A stretch of 64,000 bases of DNA from an uncultured Oscillospiraceae bacterium (lineage in GTDB: Bacteria > Bacillota > Clostridia > Oscillospirales > Oscillospiraceae), in contig CANRDC010000003.1 of assembly GCA_947629245.1 (NCBI GenBank), forward strand, positions 35,492 to 99,491, given 5' to 3'. The stretch's first letter is position 1, and each line of letters starts with the position of its first letter. The position numbers and the translations under genes were made by a program. The notes beneath the pieces were generated by a model. The model was given only the letters and a program-made list of their open reading frames with translations. It searched no databases and was not told where the DNA came from. This document shows positions 19,974 to 29,218 of the stretch, piece by piece.

Positions 19974-21268
19974 GCATTCAAACGATCGCGATCATCACGC
20001 TGCTGGGCAGCTTTGCCCTGATGATCCTGCTGCGCTTTCCCATCGCCTATGCCGTGGGACTGTCGTCCGTGTTCTGCCTGCTGGTGCAGGGCAGCAGCCT
20101 GATGGACGTGTGCCGCCTGATGGTGACGGGCATCAGCTCGTTCTCTTTGATGGCCGTGCCGTTTTTCATCACCATGGGCGTGTTCATGGGCACCGGCGGC
20201 ATCTCGGAAAAGCTGATCGCCCTGGCGAACGCCTGCGTGGGCTGGATGCGGGGCGGCCTGGCCATGGTGAACATCGTGGCCTCCTACTTCTTCGGCGGCA
20301 TCTCCGGCTCCGCCGCGGCCGACACCGCCTCTCTGGGCTCCATCCTGATCCCCATGATGGTGGACGAGGGCTATGACGCGGACTTCTCCACGGCGGTCAC
20401 CATCACCTCCTCCTGCGAGGGACTTCTGGTGCCCCCCAGCCACAACATGGTCATCTACGCCACCACCGCCGGAGGCATCTCCGTGGGCAGCCTGTTCCTG
20501 GCCGGTTACCTGCCCGGCGCGCTGCTGGCCGTGAGCCTGATGGTGGGCTCCTTCATCATCTCCGCCAAGCGCCATTATCCCAAGGGCGAGGCGTTCAGCA
20601 TCAAGCGCTTTTTCAAGCAGCTGCGCACCTCCATCTGGGCCCTGGCCGCCATCATCATCGTGGTGGTGGGCGTGGTCGGCGGCGTGTTCACCGCCACCGA
20701 GAGCGCGGCCATCGCGGTCATCTATTCGCTGATCGTGAGCGTGTTCATCTACAAGGGCCTGAACTGGAAGGGCGTGTGGCACGCGCTGGACGAGGCGGTC
20801 AACACCCTGGCCATCGTGCTGATCCTCATCGCCACCTCCAACGTGTTCGGCAACTGCCTGACGCTGCTGCATGTGCCCGATATGGCCGCCCAGGCCATCG
20901 TGGGCCTGACGGATAACCGCTTTGTGCTGATCATCCTGCTGAACGTCATCCTGCTGGTCCTTGGCTGCATCATGGACATGGCTCCCATCATCCTGATCGC
21001 CACGCCCATCCTGCTGCCCATCGCCACCCAGTACTGCGGGCTCGACCCCATCCAGTTCGGCATCATGATCGTGCTCAACTGTGGCATCGGCCTGCTGACG
21101 CCGCCGGTGGGCGCGGTGCTGTTCATCGGCTCCGCCGTGGGCAAGACGCCTATGGAACGGGTGGTCAAGGCAACGCTGCCGTTTTATCTGTGCATGATCA
21201 TCGCGCTGCTGTTGATCTCCTTCATCCCCGAGATCAGCATGCTCCTGCCCAATCTGCTGGGCAGCTGA
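19970..21268 (+). CDS. TRAP transporter large permease, DctM family
   Basis: 432 aa, FGGISGSAAADTASLGSILIPMM, PPSHNMVIYATTAGG; ATGA overlap with DctQ. Confidence 0.95.
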   Translation: MSIQTIAIITLLGSFALMILLRFPIAYAVGLSSVFCLLVQGSSLMDVCRLMVTGISSFSLMAVPFFITMGVFMGTGGISEKLIALANACVGWMRGGLAMVNIVASYFFGGISGSAAADTASLGSILIPMMVDEGYDADFSTAVTITSSCEGLLVPPSHNMVIYATTAGGISVGSLFLAGYLPGALLAVSLMVGSFIISAKRHYPKGEAFSIKRFFKQLRTSIWALAAIIIVVVGVVGGVFTATESAAIAVIYSLIVSVFIYKGLNWKGVWHALDEAVNTLAIVLILIATSNVFGNCLTLLHVPDMAAQAIVGLTDNRFVLIILLNVILLVLGCIMDMAPIILIATPILLPIATQYCGLDPIQFGIMIVLNCGIGLLTPPVGAVLFIGSAVGKTPMERVVKATLPFYLCMIIALLLISFIPEISMLLPNLLGS

Positions 21269-21348
21269 TCCGGCACGCAGCATACCGACAGGGGCGCGGA
21301 TCGGTCGATCTGCGCCTCTTCTTAAAAAATGAGAAAGAGGCGGTCAAC

Positions 21349-21470
21349 GCAGGGGGAGCTCGAGGGGGACGGTAAGTCCCGCCTCGAATAAGATCTGACG
21401 CCCCGCGCAAAGCGCGGCGAGCGAAGCGAGGACTTTTCGCCGCTTGCGGCGAGAAGTAACGGCGTCATTT
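21349..21470. repeat. Dispersed structured repeat, copy 1
   Basis: CGAGGGGGACGGTAAGTCCCGCCTCG hairpin, then TGACGCC...GGCGTCA outer stem enclosing CCGCGC-AAA-GCGCGG, CGAGCGAAGCGAG and ACTTTTCGCCGC-TT-GCGGCGAGAAGT; near-identical copy at 53760-53882. Confidence 0.9.
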
Positions 21471-21503
21471 TATCTGCGCCCTTTTTTGGAAAGGAGACAG
21501 CCA

Positions 21504-21851
21504 ATGGACTATCCGAAGAAAAAGCAGCGCTGGGTGGAGCACGGCATGACCGAGCCCGTCTCCGGCGGCGCGGGCGTCACCCGGCGGGTGCTGGCCTATA
21601 CGGACGGCGTCATGTGCGTGGAGAACACCTTTGAAGAGGGCGCCGTGGGCGCCATGCACAGCCACCCCCATACCCAGATCACCTACGTGGTCAGCGGCGC
21701 GTTCGACTTCACCATCGGCGGCGAGACCCGCACGGTCCGGGCGGGGGACACGCTCCTGAAGGAGGACGGGGTCGAGCACGGCTGCGTCTGCCGGGAGGCG
21801 GGCGTTCTGCTGGACGTGTTCAGTCCCATGCGGGAGGACTTTGTGAGCTGA
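21504..21851 (+). CDS. Cupin domain protein, KdgF-like
   Basis: VTRRVLAYTDGVMCVENTFEEGAVGAMHSHPHTQITYVVSGAFDFTIGGE...HGCVC.EAGVLLDVFSPMREDF; SD AAGGAG. Confidence 0.82.
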   Translation: MDYPKKKQRWVEHGMTEPVSGGAGVTRRVLAYTDGVMCVENTFEEGAVGAMHSHPHTQITYVVSGAFDFTIGGETRTVRAGDTLLKEDGVEHGCVCREAGVLLDVFSPMREDFVS

Positions 21852-21872
21852 GCGCGCTTGCAAAATAATACG

Positions 21873-21901
21873 CGTCCCCGGAGCCAACGGCTCCGGGGAC
21901 G
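21873..21901. terminator. Bidirectional terminator
   Basis: CGTCCCCGGAGCC AAC GGCTCCGGGGACG. Confidence 0.75.
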
Positions 21902-21925
21902 TTCGTCTTGTCTTGTCACGGGGAT

Positions 21926-23449
21926 TCACGGACGGCGCCCGAGCCCGACCCGCAGCACGTTCCAGGAAAGCGGCGGAAGCTCCGCCCGGAGCTTGCCGTC
22001 CTCCGCCGAGCCGCCGGACACGCGCCGGGGCGTGAGGCGCTCGCGGCCGGGGTCGTTGACCGCCAGGGGGTCGGGGTCGTACAGCGCGCTGTGCTCCGTC
22101 AGGGCCCCGCCGCCAAAGGCCGCCAGATCGCACGCCAGCAGCAGCGGCTCGCCGGGAGACCGGTTCACGGCGAAGATGTCCAGTTCGCCGCTGTCCTCGT
22201 GCCAGACCGCGGCGGTCTCCAGATAGGGCACGTCGGTGAAACTGGGGCTGTCGTACCGGGGGGAGGCGACGTGGGCCCGCAGCACCGTGCCCCGGCCGTA
22301 CAGGCTCCCGTGCAGGAACGGCCAGTAGATGCTCTGCCGCCAGACGGGGCCGCCGCCCGGCACGGTCATGATGGGGGCCAGCACGTTCACCAGCTGGGCC
22401 AGACAGGCCGCCCGGACCCGGTCCGTGTGGTTGAGGAGCGTGATGAGCATGCAGCCGAACATGGCGGCGTCCGCCATGGTGTACCGCTCCTCCAGAATGG
22501 CGGGGGCGTGCCGCCAGGGCTCCTCCCGCTCCTCCTGGCCGTTGGTCCGGAACCAGACGTTCCACTCGTCGAAGCTCAGCATCATCTCCTTTTTGGCCCG
22601 CTTTTTGGCCCGGACATAGTCGCAGGCGGAGACGGCGGCGGAGATGAAGCTGTCCATGGTCAGACTCTGGGCCAGATAATCCCCCAGATCGCCGGTATAG
22701 TCCCCCAGATACTGGTGCAGGGACAGAAAGTCCACGTCGTCGTAGGTGTGAGACAGCACCGTGGCCTCCCACTGGGGGAAGGTGGGCATGCCGGGGTTGG
22801 AGCTGCCCGCGGCGGTGAGCTTGACGGTGGGGTCCAGCCGACGCATGGCCCGGGCGGTCTCTGCGGCCAGCCGACCGTATTCCTCCGCCGTCTTGTGGCC
22901 CATCTGCCAGGGCCCGTCCATCTCGTTGCCCAGGCACCAGTAACGGATGGCGTGGGGCGCTTTCACCCCGTGGGCGGCGCGCAGGTCGCTGTAGTAGGAC
23001 CCGACCGGCAGGTTGCAGTATTCCAGCAGGTCGCACGCCTCCTGCACGCCGCGGGTGCCCAGATTGACCGTCAGCATCATCTGCGCACCGGCGTCCCGGC
23101 AGAAACCGGCGAACTCGTTGAGCCCCACCTGGTTGCTCTCCAGGCTCCGCCAGGCGGCGTCCGGACGGACGGGGCGGCGCTCCCTGGGGCCCACGCCGTC
23201 CTCCCACCGGTAGCCGGAGGCGAAGTTGCCGCCGGGATAGCGCAGCAAAGGGATGTTCAGGGGCCTGATCGCGTCCAGCACGTCCCGCCGGAAGCCCTGA
23301 GCGTCGGCGCTGGGATGGCCGGGGCAGTAGATGCCGTCGTAGACCGCCCGGCCCAGATGCTCGATGAACGAGCCGAACAGCTCGTCCGGCACGTCCGCCA
23401 GGGCGTAGTGGGGGTCGAGATACATGGACGCTTTCAGCATGGAAAGCAC
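21926..23449 (-). CDS. Alpha-L-arabinofuranosidase, GH51
   Basis: ELFGSFIEHLGRAVYDGIYCPGHPSADAQGFRRDVLDAIRPLNIPLLRYPGGNFASGYRWEDGVGP, YWCLGNEMDGPWQ. Confidence 0.96.
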   Translation of the reverse strand: MLSMLKASMYLDPHYALADVPDELFGSFIEHLGRAVYDGIYCPGHPSADAQGFRRDVLDAIRPLNIPLLRYPGGNFASGYRWEDGVGPRERRPVRPDAAWRSLESNQVGLNEFAGFCRDAGAQMMLTVNLGTRGVQEACDLLEYCNLPVGSYYSDLRAAHGVKAPHAIRYWCLGNEMDGPWQMGHKTAEEYGRLAAETARAMRRLDPTVKLTAAGSSNPGMPTFPQWEATVLSHTYDDVDFLSLHQYLGDYTGDLGDYLAQSLTMDSFISAAVSACDYVRAKKRAKKEMMLSFDEWNVWFRTNGQEEREEPWRHAPAILEERYTMADAAMFGCMLITLLNHTDRVRAACLAQLVNVLAPIMTVPGGGPVWRQSIYWPFLHGSLYGRGTVLRAHVASPRYDSPSFTDVPYLETAAVWHEDSGELDIFAVNRSPGEPLLLACDLAAFGGGALTEHSALYDPDPLAVNDPGRERLTPRRVSGGSAEDGKLRAELPPLSWNVLRVGLGRRP

Positions 23450-23587
23450 CCTCCTTCCAACAAAATGGGATCTTATGCCGGAAACATCTTAACACAACCG
23501 GACGGATAGTCAAGAGGTTTCCGAAAGGACCGGAGAAGATCCGTCCGAGACCCGTTTTTTCGTGGAAAACGCCGGTTTGCGGGGTGG

Positions 23588-23616
23588 TTGCTTTTATGGG
23601 AGAACGGCGTTATAAT
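23588..23616 (+). promoter_or_regulatory. Sigma-A promoter reading into hairpin array
   Basis: TTGCTT - 17 nt - TATAAT. Confidence 0.55.
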
Positions 23617-23805
23617 GATTCATCGCAAGGCGAAAACGAATGTTTTCGCCGCCAAACGGCACGTTTGGCGGCAAATGATCCAAGGATCATTTGCGCGATG
23701 CTCATTGCAATGAATATATGGCAAAACAGCCATGCTGTTTTGCGCAGCCGCAAAGCGGCTCGGCGCAACGCCTTGCGGCGTTTCGCCATCATTTAGTCAT
23801 TATAA
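23610..23805. repeat. 196-bp palindrome-packed element upstream of amino-acid ABC operon
   Basis: Terminal TTATAATGA/TCATTATAA inverted repeats; internal GGCGAAAAC-GAAT-GTTTTCGCC, GCCAAACG-GCA-CGTTTGGC, GCAAATGATCC-AA-GGATCATTTGC, TCATTGCAATGA, GCAAAACAGC-CAT-GCTGTTTTGC, AGCCGC-AAA-GCGGCT, AACGCC-TTGC-GGCGTT. Confidence 0.85.
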
Positions 23806-23861
23806 TAGCGGCAAATAGATTGGATAAAAGGCGGCGCGGCCGCCGGAGGCTGAGAGACGCG

Positions 23862-24545
23862 TTGAGCGAGAGAGTTATCGACATCCTGATATCGTCCTTT
23901 CCCCGCATCCTGGGCCAGGGCCTGCTGGTCACCATCCCCCTGACGGTGATCTCCTTTGCCCTGGCGATGGGCATCGCGGTGATCTGCGCCATGATCCAGA
24001 TCGCGGACGTGAAGGGCCTGAAGCAGATCGTGCGGTTCTACATCTGGATCATACGGGGCACGCCGCTGCTGGTGCAGCTGTATCTGGTGTACTTCGGTCT
24101 GCCGGACCTGGGTCTGGCGCTGCCGGCGTTCCCCTGCGCGGTGACGGTGTTCGCCCTGAACGAGGGGGCCTACTGCGCCGAGACGGTCCGTGCCGCCATC
24201 GAGTCGGTGCCCAGGGGCCAGATGGAGGCGGGCTACTGCGTGGGGCTGAGCTACCTGCAGATCATGCGCCGGATCGTGCTGCCCCAGGCCTTCCGCACGG
24301 CGTTCCCGCCCCTTTCCAACTCCCTGATCAGCATGGTGAAGGACACCTCCCTCGCCGCCAACATCACCGTCACGGAGATGTTCATGACCACCCAGCGGGT
24401 GGCGGGGCGGACCTATGAGCACCTGGCGCTGTACGCGGAGGTGGCGCTGATCTACCTGCTGTTCTGCACGGTGATCACCTGGCTGCAGCGGCTGGGGGAG
24501 CGGAAGCTGAACGCCATGAACGGGGGGAACGTGATCCGTGCTTGA
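23862..24545 (+). CDS. Amino-acid ABC transporter permease (HisM type)
   Basis: GLLVTIPLTVISFALAMGI, RGTPLLVQLYLVYFGLPD, EGAYCAETVRAAIESVPRGQMEAGY; start assigned to TTG (SEELSERVIDIL region), uncertain. Confidence 0.9.
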   Translation: MSERVIDILISSFPRILGQGLLVTIPLTVISFALAMGIAVICAMIQIADVKGLKQIVRFYIWIIRGTPLLVQLYLVYFGLPDLGLALPAFPCAVTVFALNEGAYCAETVRAAIESVPRGQMEAGYCVGLSYLQIMRRIVLPQAFRTAFPPLSNSLISMVKDTSLAANITVTEMFMTTQRVAGRTYEHLALYAEVALIYLLFCTVITWLQRLGERKLNAMNGGNVIRA

Positions 24546-25281
24546 GATACGGGGACTGAAAAAGACCATCGGCGGCAGCGAGATACTGAAGGGCGTGGAC
24601 CTGACTGTCGAGAAGGGGGACGTACTGGCGGTGCTGGGCCCCTCCGGCGGCGGCAAGACCACGCTGCTGCGGTGCTTAAACTTCTTGGAGCGGGCCGACG
24701 CGGGGACCATGACCTTCCTGGGCCAGACGATGGATATGCCGTCCATGAGCCGGAAGGATATCGCCGCCTACCGGCGGCACACCGCGTTCGTGTTTCAGAG
24801 CTTCAACCTCTTCTCCAATAAGACCGCCCTGCAAAACGTGACGGAGGGTCTGATCGTGGCCCGGAAAATGCCAAAGGCGGAGGCGGAGAAGCGGGGGCTC
24901 GCGGCTCTGGAGCGGGTGGGCCTGGCGGAGAAACGGGACGCCTATCCCAGCCAGCTGTCCGGCGGCCAGCAGCAGCGGGTGGCCATCGCCCGTGCGGTGG
25001 CCGGGGAGCCGGACGTGATCTTCTTCGACGAGCCCACCTCCGCCCTGGACCCGGAACTGATCGGCGGGGTGCTGGACGTGATCCGCGCTCTGGCCGAGGA
25101 CGGCATGACCATGATCGTGGTGACCCACGAGGTGAACTTCGCCCGGAACGTGTCCACAAAGGTGCTGTTCATGGAGGAGGGCAGGGCCCTGGCCTTCGGA
25201 CCCACGGCGGAGTTTTTCGAGGAACAAAAATTGGAGCGGATCCAGACCTTTTTCCGCTCCCTGGACCGAAAGGAAGGATAA
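24538..25281 (+). CDS. Amino-acid ABC transporter ATP-binding protein
   Basis: Walker [29 protein letters not shown], Walker [16 protein letters not shown]. Confidence 0.96.
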   Translation: MLEIRGLKKTIGGSEILKGVDLTVEKGDVLAVLGPSGGGKTTLLRCLNFLERADAGTMTFLGQTMDMPSMSRKDIAAYRRHTAFVFQSFNLFSNKTALQNVTEGLIVARKMPKAEAEKRGLAALERVGLAEKRDAYPSQLSGGQQQRVAIARAVAGEPDVIFFDEPTSALDPELIGGVLDVIRALAEDGMTMIVVTHEVNFARNVSTKVLFMEEGRALAFGPTAEFFEEQKLERIQTFFRSLDRKEG

Positions 25282-25283
25282 CG

Positions 25284-26084
25284 ATGAAAAAGACGATCAC
25301 TCTGGCGCTGGCGGCGCTGCTGTGTCTGACCCTGCTGGCTGGCTGCGGAGGAAGCAGCGGCGGCGACGGCGGCGACCTGCTGGAGCAGGTGAAGGAAAAA
25401 GGCAAGCTCACCATCGCCATGGAGGGCACCTGGGCGCCCTGGACCTATCACGACGAGTCCAACGAGCTGGTGGGCTTCGACGTGGAGGTGGGCCGGACCA
25501 TCGCCGAGCACATCGGCGTGGAGGCCGAGTTCGTGGAGGGCGAGTGGGACGGCCTGTTCGCCGGTATGGACTCCAAGCGCTACGACCTGGTCATCAACGG
25601 CGTGGACGTGACCGACGAGCGCAGCGAGAAGTACGACTTCTCCGACCCCTACGCCTACATCCGCACGGCCCTGGTGGTCCGCTCCGACAATGAGGACGTG
25701 ACGGGCTTTGAGGACCTGAAGGGCAAGACGACCTCCAACAGCATCGGCAGCACCTATATGGAACTGGCGGAGCAGTACGGGGCCACGGTGGAGGGCGTGG
25801 ACTCTCTGGGCGAGACCATGCAGATGGTGGAATCCGGGCGGGTAGACGCCACGCTGAACGCGGAGGTGTCCGTGCTGGACTATCTGAACCAGCACCCGGA
25901 GGCGGAGCTGAAGATCGTGGCCTACACCGACGAGGCCAATCTGGTGGCCATCCCCATGCGCAAGGGCGACGAGACGGCTTCTCTCCGGGAGGCTGTCAAC
26001 GAGGCCATCGCCGCCATGCGGGAGGACGGGACGCTGACGGAGCTGTCCATGAAGTATTTCGGCTCGGATATCACGGGAGAGTGA
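25284..26084 (+). CDS. Amino-acid ABC transporter substrate-binding lipoprotein
   Basis: Lipobox LTLLAGCGG; canonical SBP_bac_3 order (KLTIAMEGTWAPWTY...GFDVEVGRTIAEHIGVEAEFV...). Confidence 0.96.
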   Translation: MKKTITLALAALLCLTLLAGCGGSSGGDGGDLLEQVKEKGKLTIAMEGTWAPWTYHDESNELVGFDVEVGRTIAEHIGVEAEFVEGEWDGLFAGMDSKRYDLVINGVDVTDERSEKYDFSDPYAYIRTALVVRSDNEDVTGFEDLKGKTTSNSIGSTYMELAEQYGATVEGVDSLGETMQMVESGRVDATLNAEVSVLDYLNQHPEAELKIVAYTDEANLVAIPMRKGDETASLREAVNEAIAAMREDGTLTELSMKYFGSDITGE

Positions 26085-26088
26085 ACGC

Positions 26089-28095
26089 TTGCAGACAGAG
26101 AACAAGGAAAAGAACCTGCTCCGGCGGATGATGCTCCGGCTGCGCCAGACGTTTTCCCGGCATCCGTACGTGAGCACGGCGGCGCTGGCGCTGGTTTTGA
26201 CGCTGGCGCTGGAGATGCTGGGACGCCACTCGCCGGTGAAGGGCGTAGTGTTCCTGTTCGCCCACCCGGTGCATTTTTTGGCCAACGCGGGCATCATCAT
26301 GACCACGCTGGCCATCAGCCATCTTTTCAAGCGGCGCAATTTCTTCCTGCCCTTTTTCACGGGCCTGTGGCTGCTGCTGGGCGTGGCCAACGCGGTGGTG
26401 CGGTGCTTCCGGTCCACGCCTCTGGGGGCGGTGGATCTGGCGATACTGCCCTCGGCGGTGTCCATCATCGGCATCTACGTGGACGCGTGGCTGATCGTAC
26501 TGCTGGCGGCGGTGCTGCTGGCGGGGATCGGGTGGATCATCTCCGCCCTCATCCACAGCGAAAAGCGCGCGCCGGACTATAAGCGCGCGGGGGTATTCGT
26601 GCTGGCGTCGGCATGTCTGGCGGGGTGCTGCTACGGCGCGACGCTGCTGGGCGAGGGCCGGGAGGAACGGCGGGAGGTCTATTCCAACATCATCGACGCC
26701 TACGACCGCTACGGCTTCGTGTACTGCTTCTGCACCGGGGCCCTGGACCGGGGCATCGACGAGCCGGAGTTCTATTCTCCGGAGGCGGTGGACGAGCTTC
26801 TGTCAGAGCTGGACGCGGGCGGCGTCCCGGAGGAAAAGCCCGACATCGTCATGGTGCAGCTGGAGAGCTTCTTTGACGTGGACTACCTGGACGACGTGGA
26901 CTGTGACGAGGACCCGATCCCCGTGTTCCGCCAGCTGAAGGAGAATTATGCCTCCGGCTTTCTCACCGTGCCCTCCGTGGGCGCGGGCACGGCCAACACG
27001 GAGTTCGAGGTGCTCAGCGGCATGAGTCTGGACTTTTTCGGCATGGGGGAGTACCCCTACATGACCGTGCTGCAGGAGGAGGCGTGCGAGACCGTGGCCA
27101 CGGACCTGAAGGCCCTGGGGTACACGGCCCACGCCGTGCATAACAATACCGGCACGTTCTACATGCGCAACGTGGTCTTTTCCCAGCTGGGCTTCGACAC
27201 CTATACCTCCATCGAGTTCATGAACGGCATCGAGTACAATCCCATCGGCTGGGCCAAGGACAAGATCCTCACCGGCGAGATCATGAAGGCGCTGGACAGC
27301 TCCGACGACCCCCACTTCGTCTTTGCCATCACCGTGCAGGGCCACGGCAAGTATCAGCGCGGCGTCGACAGCGCGGAGGCGGAGGGCCTGAACATCACCT
27401 GGGCCGACGACGAGGAGGACGAGGACGCCCTGGCCTATTATCTGAGCCAGCTTCGGGAGACGGACGAATTCATCGGCGCGCTCCGGGACGCGCTGGAGGA
27501 GCGGGGCAAACCGGCGGTGCTGGTGCTGTACGGGGACCATCTGCCCAACTTCGACATTGGCTCCGAGCAGCTGAAAAACCGCGACATCTTCCAGACGGAG
27601 TACGTCATCTGGAACAATATGGGTCTGGAGATGGAAAACATGGACCTGGACGCCTACCAGCTTTCGGCGCGGGTGCTGGAGAGCCTGGGCATGGGCGGCG
27701 GCATCATCACCCGGTATCATCAGCAGATGCATGACCGGGCCGATTACGAGGACCGGCTCCAGCTTCTGGAGTACGACATGCTCTACGGGGACTTCTACTG
27801 CTACGGCGGGGCCAACCCCTACGCCGCCTCGGACCTGCGGATGGGCCTGGACCCGATCGAACTGGAAGCCGTGGAATGGTCGGACGGCGTGCTGACCGCG
27901 ACAGGGGAGAACTTCACCGCCTGGAGCCGCGTCGCCGTGGACGAGGACGAACTGGACACGGTGTTTGTGGACGAGCATACGGTGACCGCCGAACTGGACG
28001 AGCCGCCGGAGGTGGGAGCGCCCGTGACCGTCCGCCAGCGGGCGGCCAACAAATCCGGCGTCCTGGCCGAGAGCAGCGCGTATACGTGGCAATAA
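26089..28095 (+). CDS. LTA synthase family membrane sulfatase with C-terminal IPT-like domain
   Basis: Five TM helices; PDIVMVQLESFFDVDYL, SVGAGTANTEFEVLSGMSLDFFG, LVLYGDHLPN; TTG start. Confidence 0.88.
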   Translation: MQTENKEKNLLRRMMLRLRQTFSRHPYVSTAALALVLTLALEMLGRHSPVKGVVFLFAHPVHFLANAGIIMTTLAISHLFKRRNFFLPFFTGLWLLLGVANAVVRCFRSTPLGAVDLAILPSAVSIIGIYVDAWLIVLLAAVLLAGIGWIISALIHSEKRAPDYKRAGVFVLASACLAGCCYGATLLGEGREERREVYSNIIDAYDRYGFVYCFCTGALDRGIDEPEFYSPEAVDELLSELDAGGVPEEKPDIVMVQLESFFDVDYLDDVDCDEDPIPVFRQLKENYASGFLTVPSVGAGTANTEFEVLSGMSLDFFGMGEYPYMTVLQEEACETVATDLKALGYTAHAVHNNTGTFYMRNVVFSQLGFDTYTSIEFMNGIEYNPIGWAKDKILTGEIMKALDSSDDPHFVFAITVQGHGKYQRGVDSAEAEGLNITWADDEEDEDALAYYLSQLRETDEFIGALRDALEERGKPAVLVLYGDHLPNFDIGSEQLKNRDIFQTEYVIWNNMGLEMENMDLDAYQLSARVLESLGMGGGIITRYHQQMHDRADYEDRLQLLEYDMLYGDFYCYGGANPYAASDLRMGLDPIELEAVEWSDGVLTATGENFTAWSRVAVDEDELDTVFVDEHTVTAELDEPPEVGAPVTVRQRAANKSGVLAESSAYTWQ

Positions 28096-28100
28096 CGAAC

Positions 28101-28125
28101 GCCCCGTCTCCGCTTGGAGGCGGGG
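28101..28125. terminator. Terminator hairpin
   Basis: GCCCCGTCTCCGCTTGGAGGCGGGGC. Confidence 0.65.
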
Positions 28126-28144
28126 CGCCTTCGTCGCCGGAAAT

Positions 28145-28178
28145 GGGAATGCCTGATCCGCGCGGATCAGGCATTCCC
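28145..28178. repeat. 34-bp perfect palindrome
   Basis: GGGAATGCCTGATCCGC|GCGGATCAGGCATTCCC. Confidence 0.85.
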
Positions 28179-28202
28179 TTGCTCAGGGCGGCGGGCAGGT
28201 CA

Positions 28203-29081
28203 TCAGCAGCGCTCGATCCAGTGCTGGTCGTCGGGCTCAAAGACCACCTTTTCATAGGCGGGCACGTCCATCATCACGCCGGTCCAGTCGGAGTGGATGT
28301 CCCCGTTCTGCTTGATGATGACGTCGTACAATATGTCGTAGGTGACGCCGTCGGGACCGGTCTCGGTGATGGTGCTGTAGGGCAGGGTCTTGTGGTAGGT
28401 GATCTCCACGCCTTCGTACTCGAAGTGGTAGCCGTTGCGCATCCGGCAGCCGTCCAGCCCTTTGTAGGTGAAGTACTTTTTCAGGTCGTGGAGGATCTTG
28501 TCGTCCTCCTCCCGATAGAGGTTCTCCGGCGTGGTGTCCGTATAGTCGTACCGGAACTGGATGGATACGCCCCGGCCCTTCCACCGCCGGACAAAGGCGG
28601 GCAGGTCCTGGCCGGGATAGTTCTTCCACAGCACGCAGTTGACCCGTGCCGGGACCGGCAGCCTGCCGATCAGCTCGTCCGGCGATTCCTCCACGTACTT
28701 CTGCATGTGCCGGGAGATGTTCACGCAGGTGACCTTATCCCTGTTGCGGGAGAAGAAGGCCAGGATATCCTCCTGGGTCTGGTCCTCGAACACGGGCAGG
28801 GTGGTGTTGATGAATACCCGATGGGTGGCGGGCACGCAGTCCAGCATGGTCTGCAGGGAGTCCAGGTTGGCCATGGGCTCGCCGCCGGTGAATACGAAGT
28901 CGCACCGGGGGGTGATGGCGTCCATGCGCCGGATGCTGGCGCAGATCTTCTCCAGGCTGAAGCCGGTCATGTCGGCGTATTCCTGCTTGTTGATGCAAAA
29001 CGGGCAGTGGTTCCGGCAATCGTAGGGCACGAACACGGTGACGGTGGCGCCGCCTTCTCTTGTCTTGTAAGGGTTGGGCAT
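28203..29081 (-). CDS. Radical SAM protein
   Basis: Cx3Cx2C motif in VPYDCRNHCPFCINKQ, FTGGEPM. Confidence 0.9.
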   Translation of the reverse strand: MPNPYKTREGGATVTVFVPYDCRNHCPFCINKQEYADMTGFSLEKICASIRRMDAITPRCDFVFTGGEPMANLDSLQTMLDCVPATHRVFINTTLPVFEDQTQEDILAFFSRNRDKVTCVNISRHMQKYVEESPDELIGRLPVPARVNCVLWKNYPGQDLPAFVRRWKGRGVSIQFRYDYTDTTPENLYREEDDKILHDLKKYFTYKGLDGCRMRNGYHFEYEGVEITYHKTLPYSTITETGPDGVTYDILYDVIIKQNGDIHSDWTGVMMDVPAYEKVVFEPDDQHWIERC

Positions 29082-29218
29082 AGGTCCTGTCCTCAACGTA
29101 TGTTCGAAATATTGGGAATTGGCAAGTTATTGTACCACAATATTTCACAAAAAGGAAGAGGGGCGGCATGATATTTTCCACCGCTGGGCGGCGTATCGGA
29201 CCGGCGGAGACATATGGC

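Noticed and set aside
21307-21480. ATCTGCGCC direct repeats flanking structured repeat copy 1 as a target-site duplication
   Set aside because: They lie 32 bp outside the left conserved boundary and no equivalent duplication is seen around copy 2; likely chance
23588-23862. T-box riboswitch in the amino-acid ABC operon leader
   Set aside because: No GGTGGNACCGCG T-box sequence or specifier-loop organisation seen; hairpins are simple palindromes
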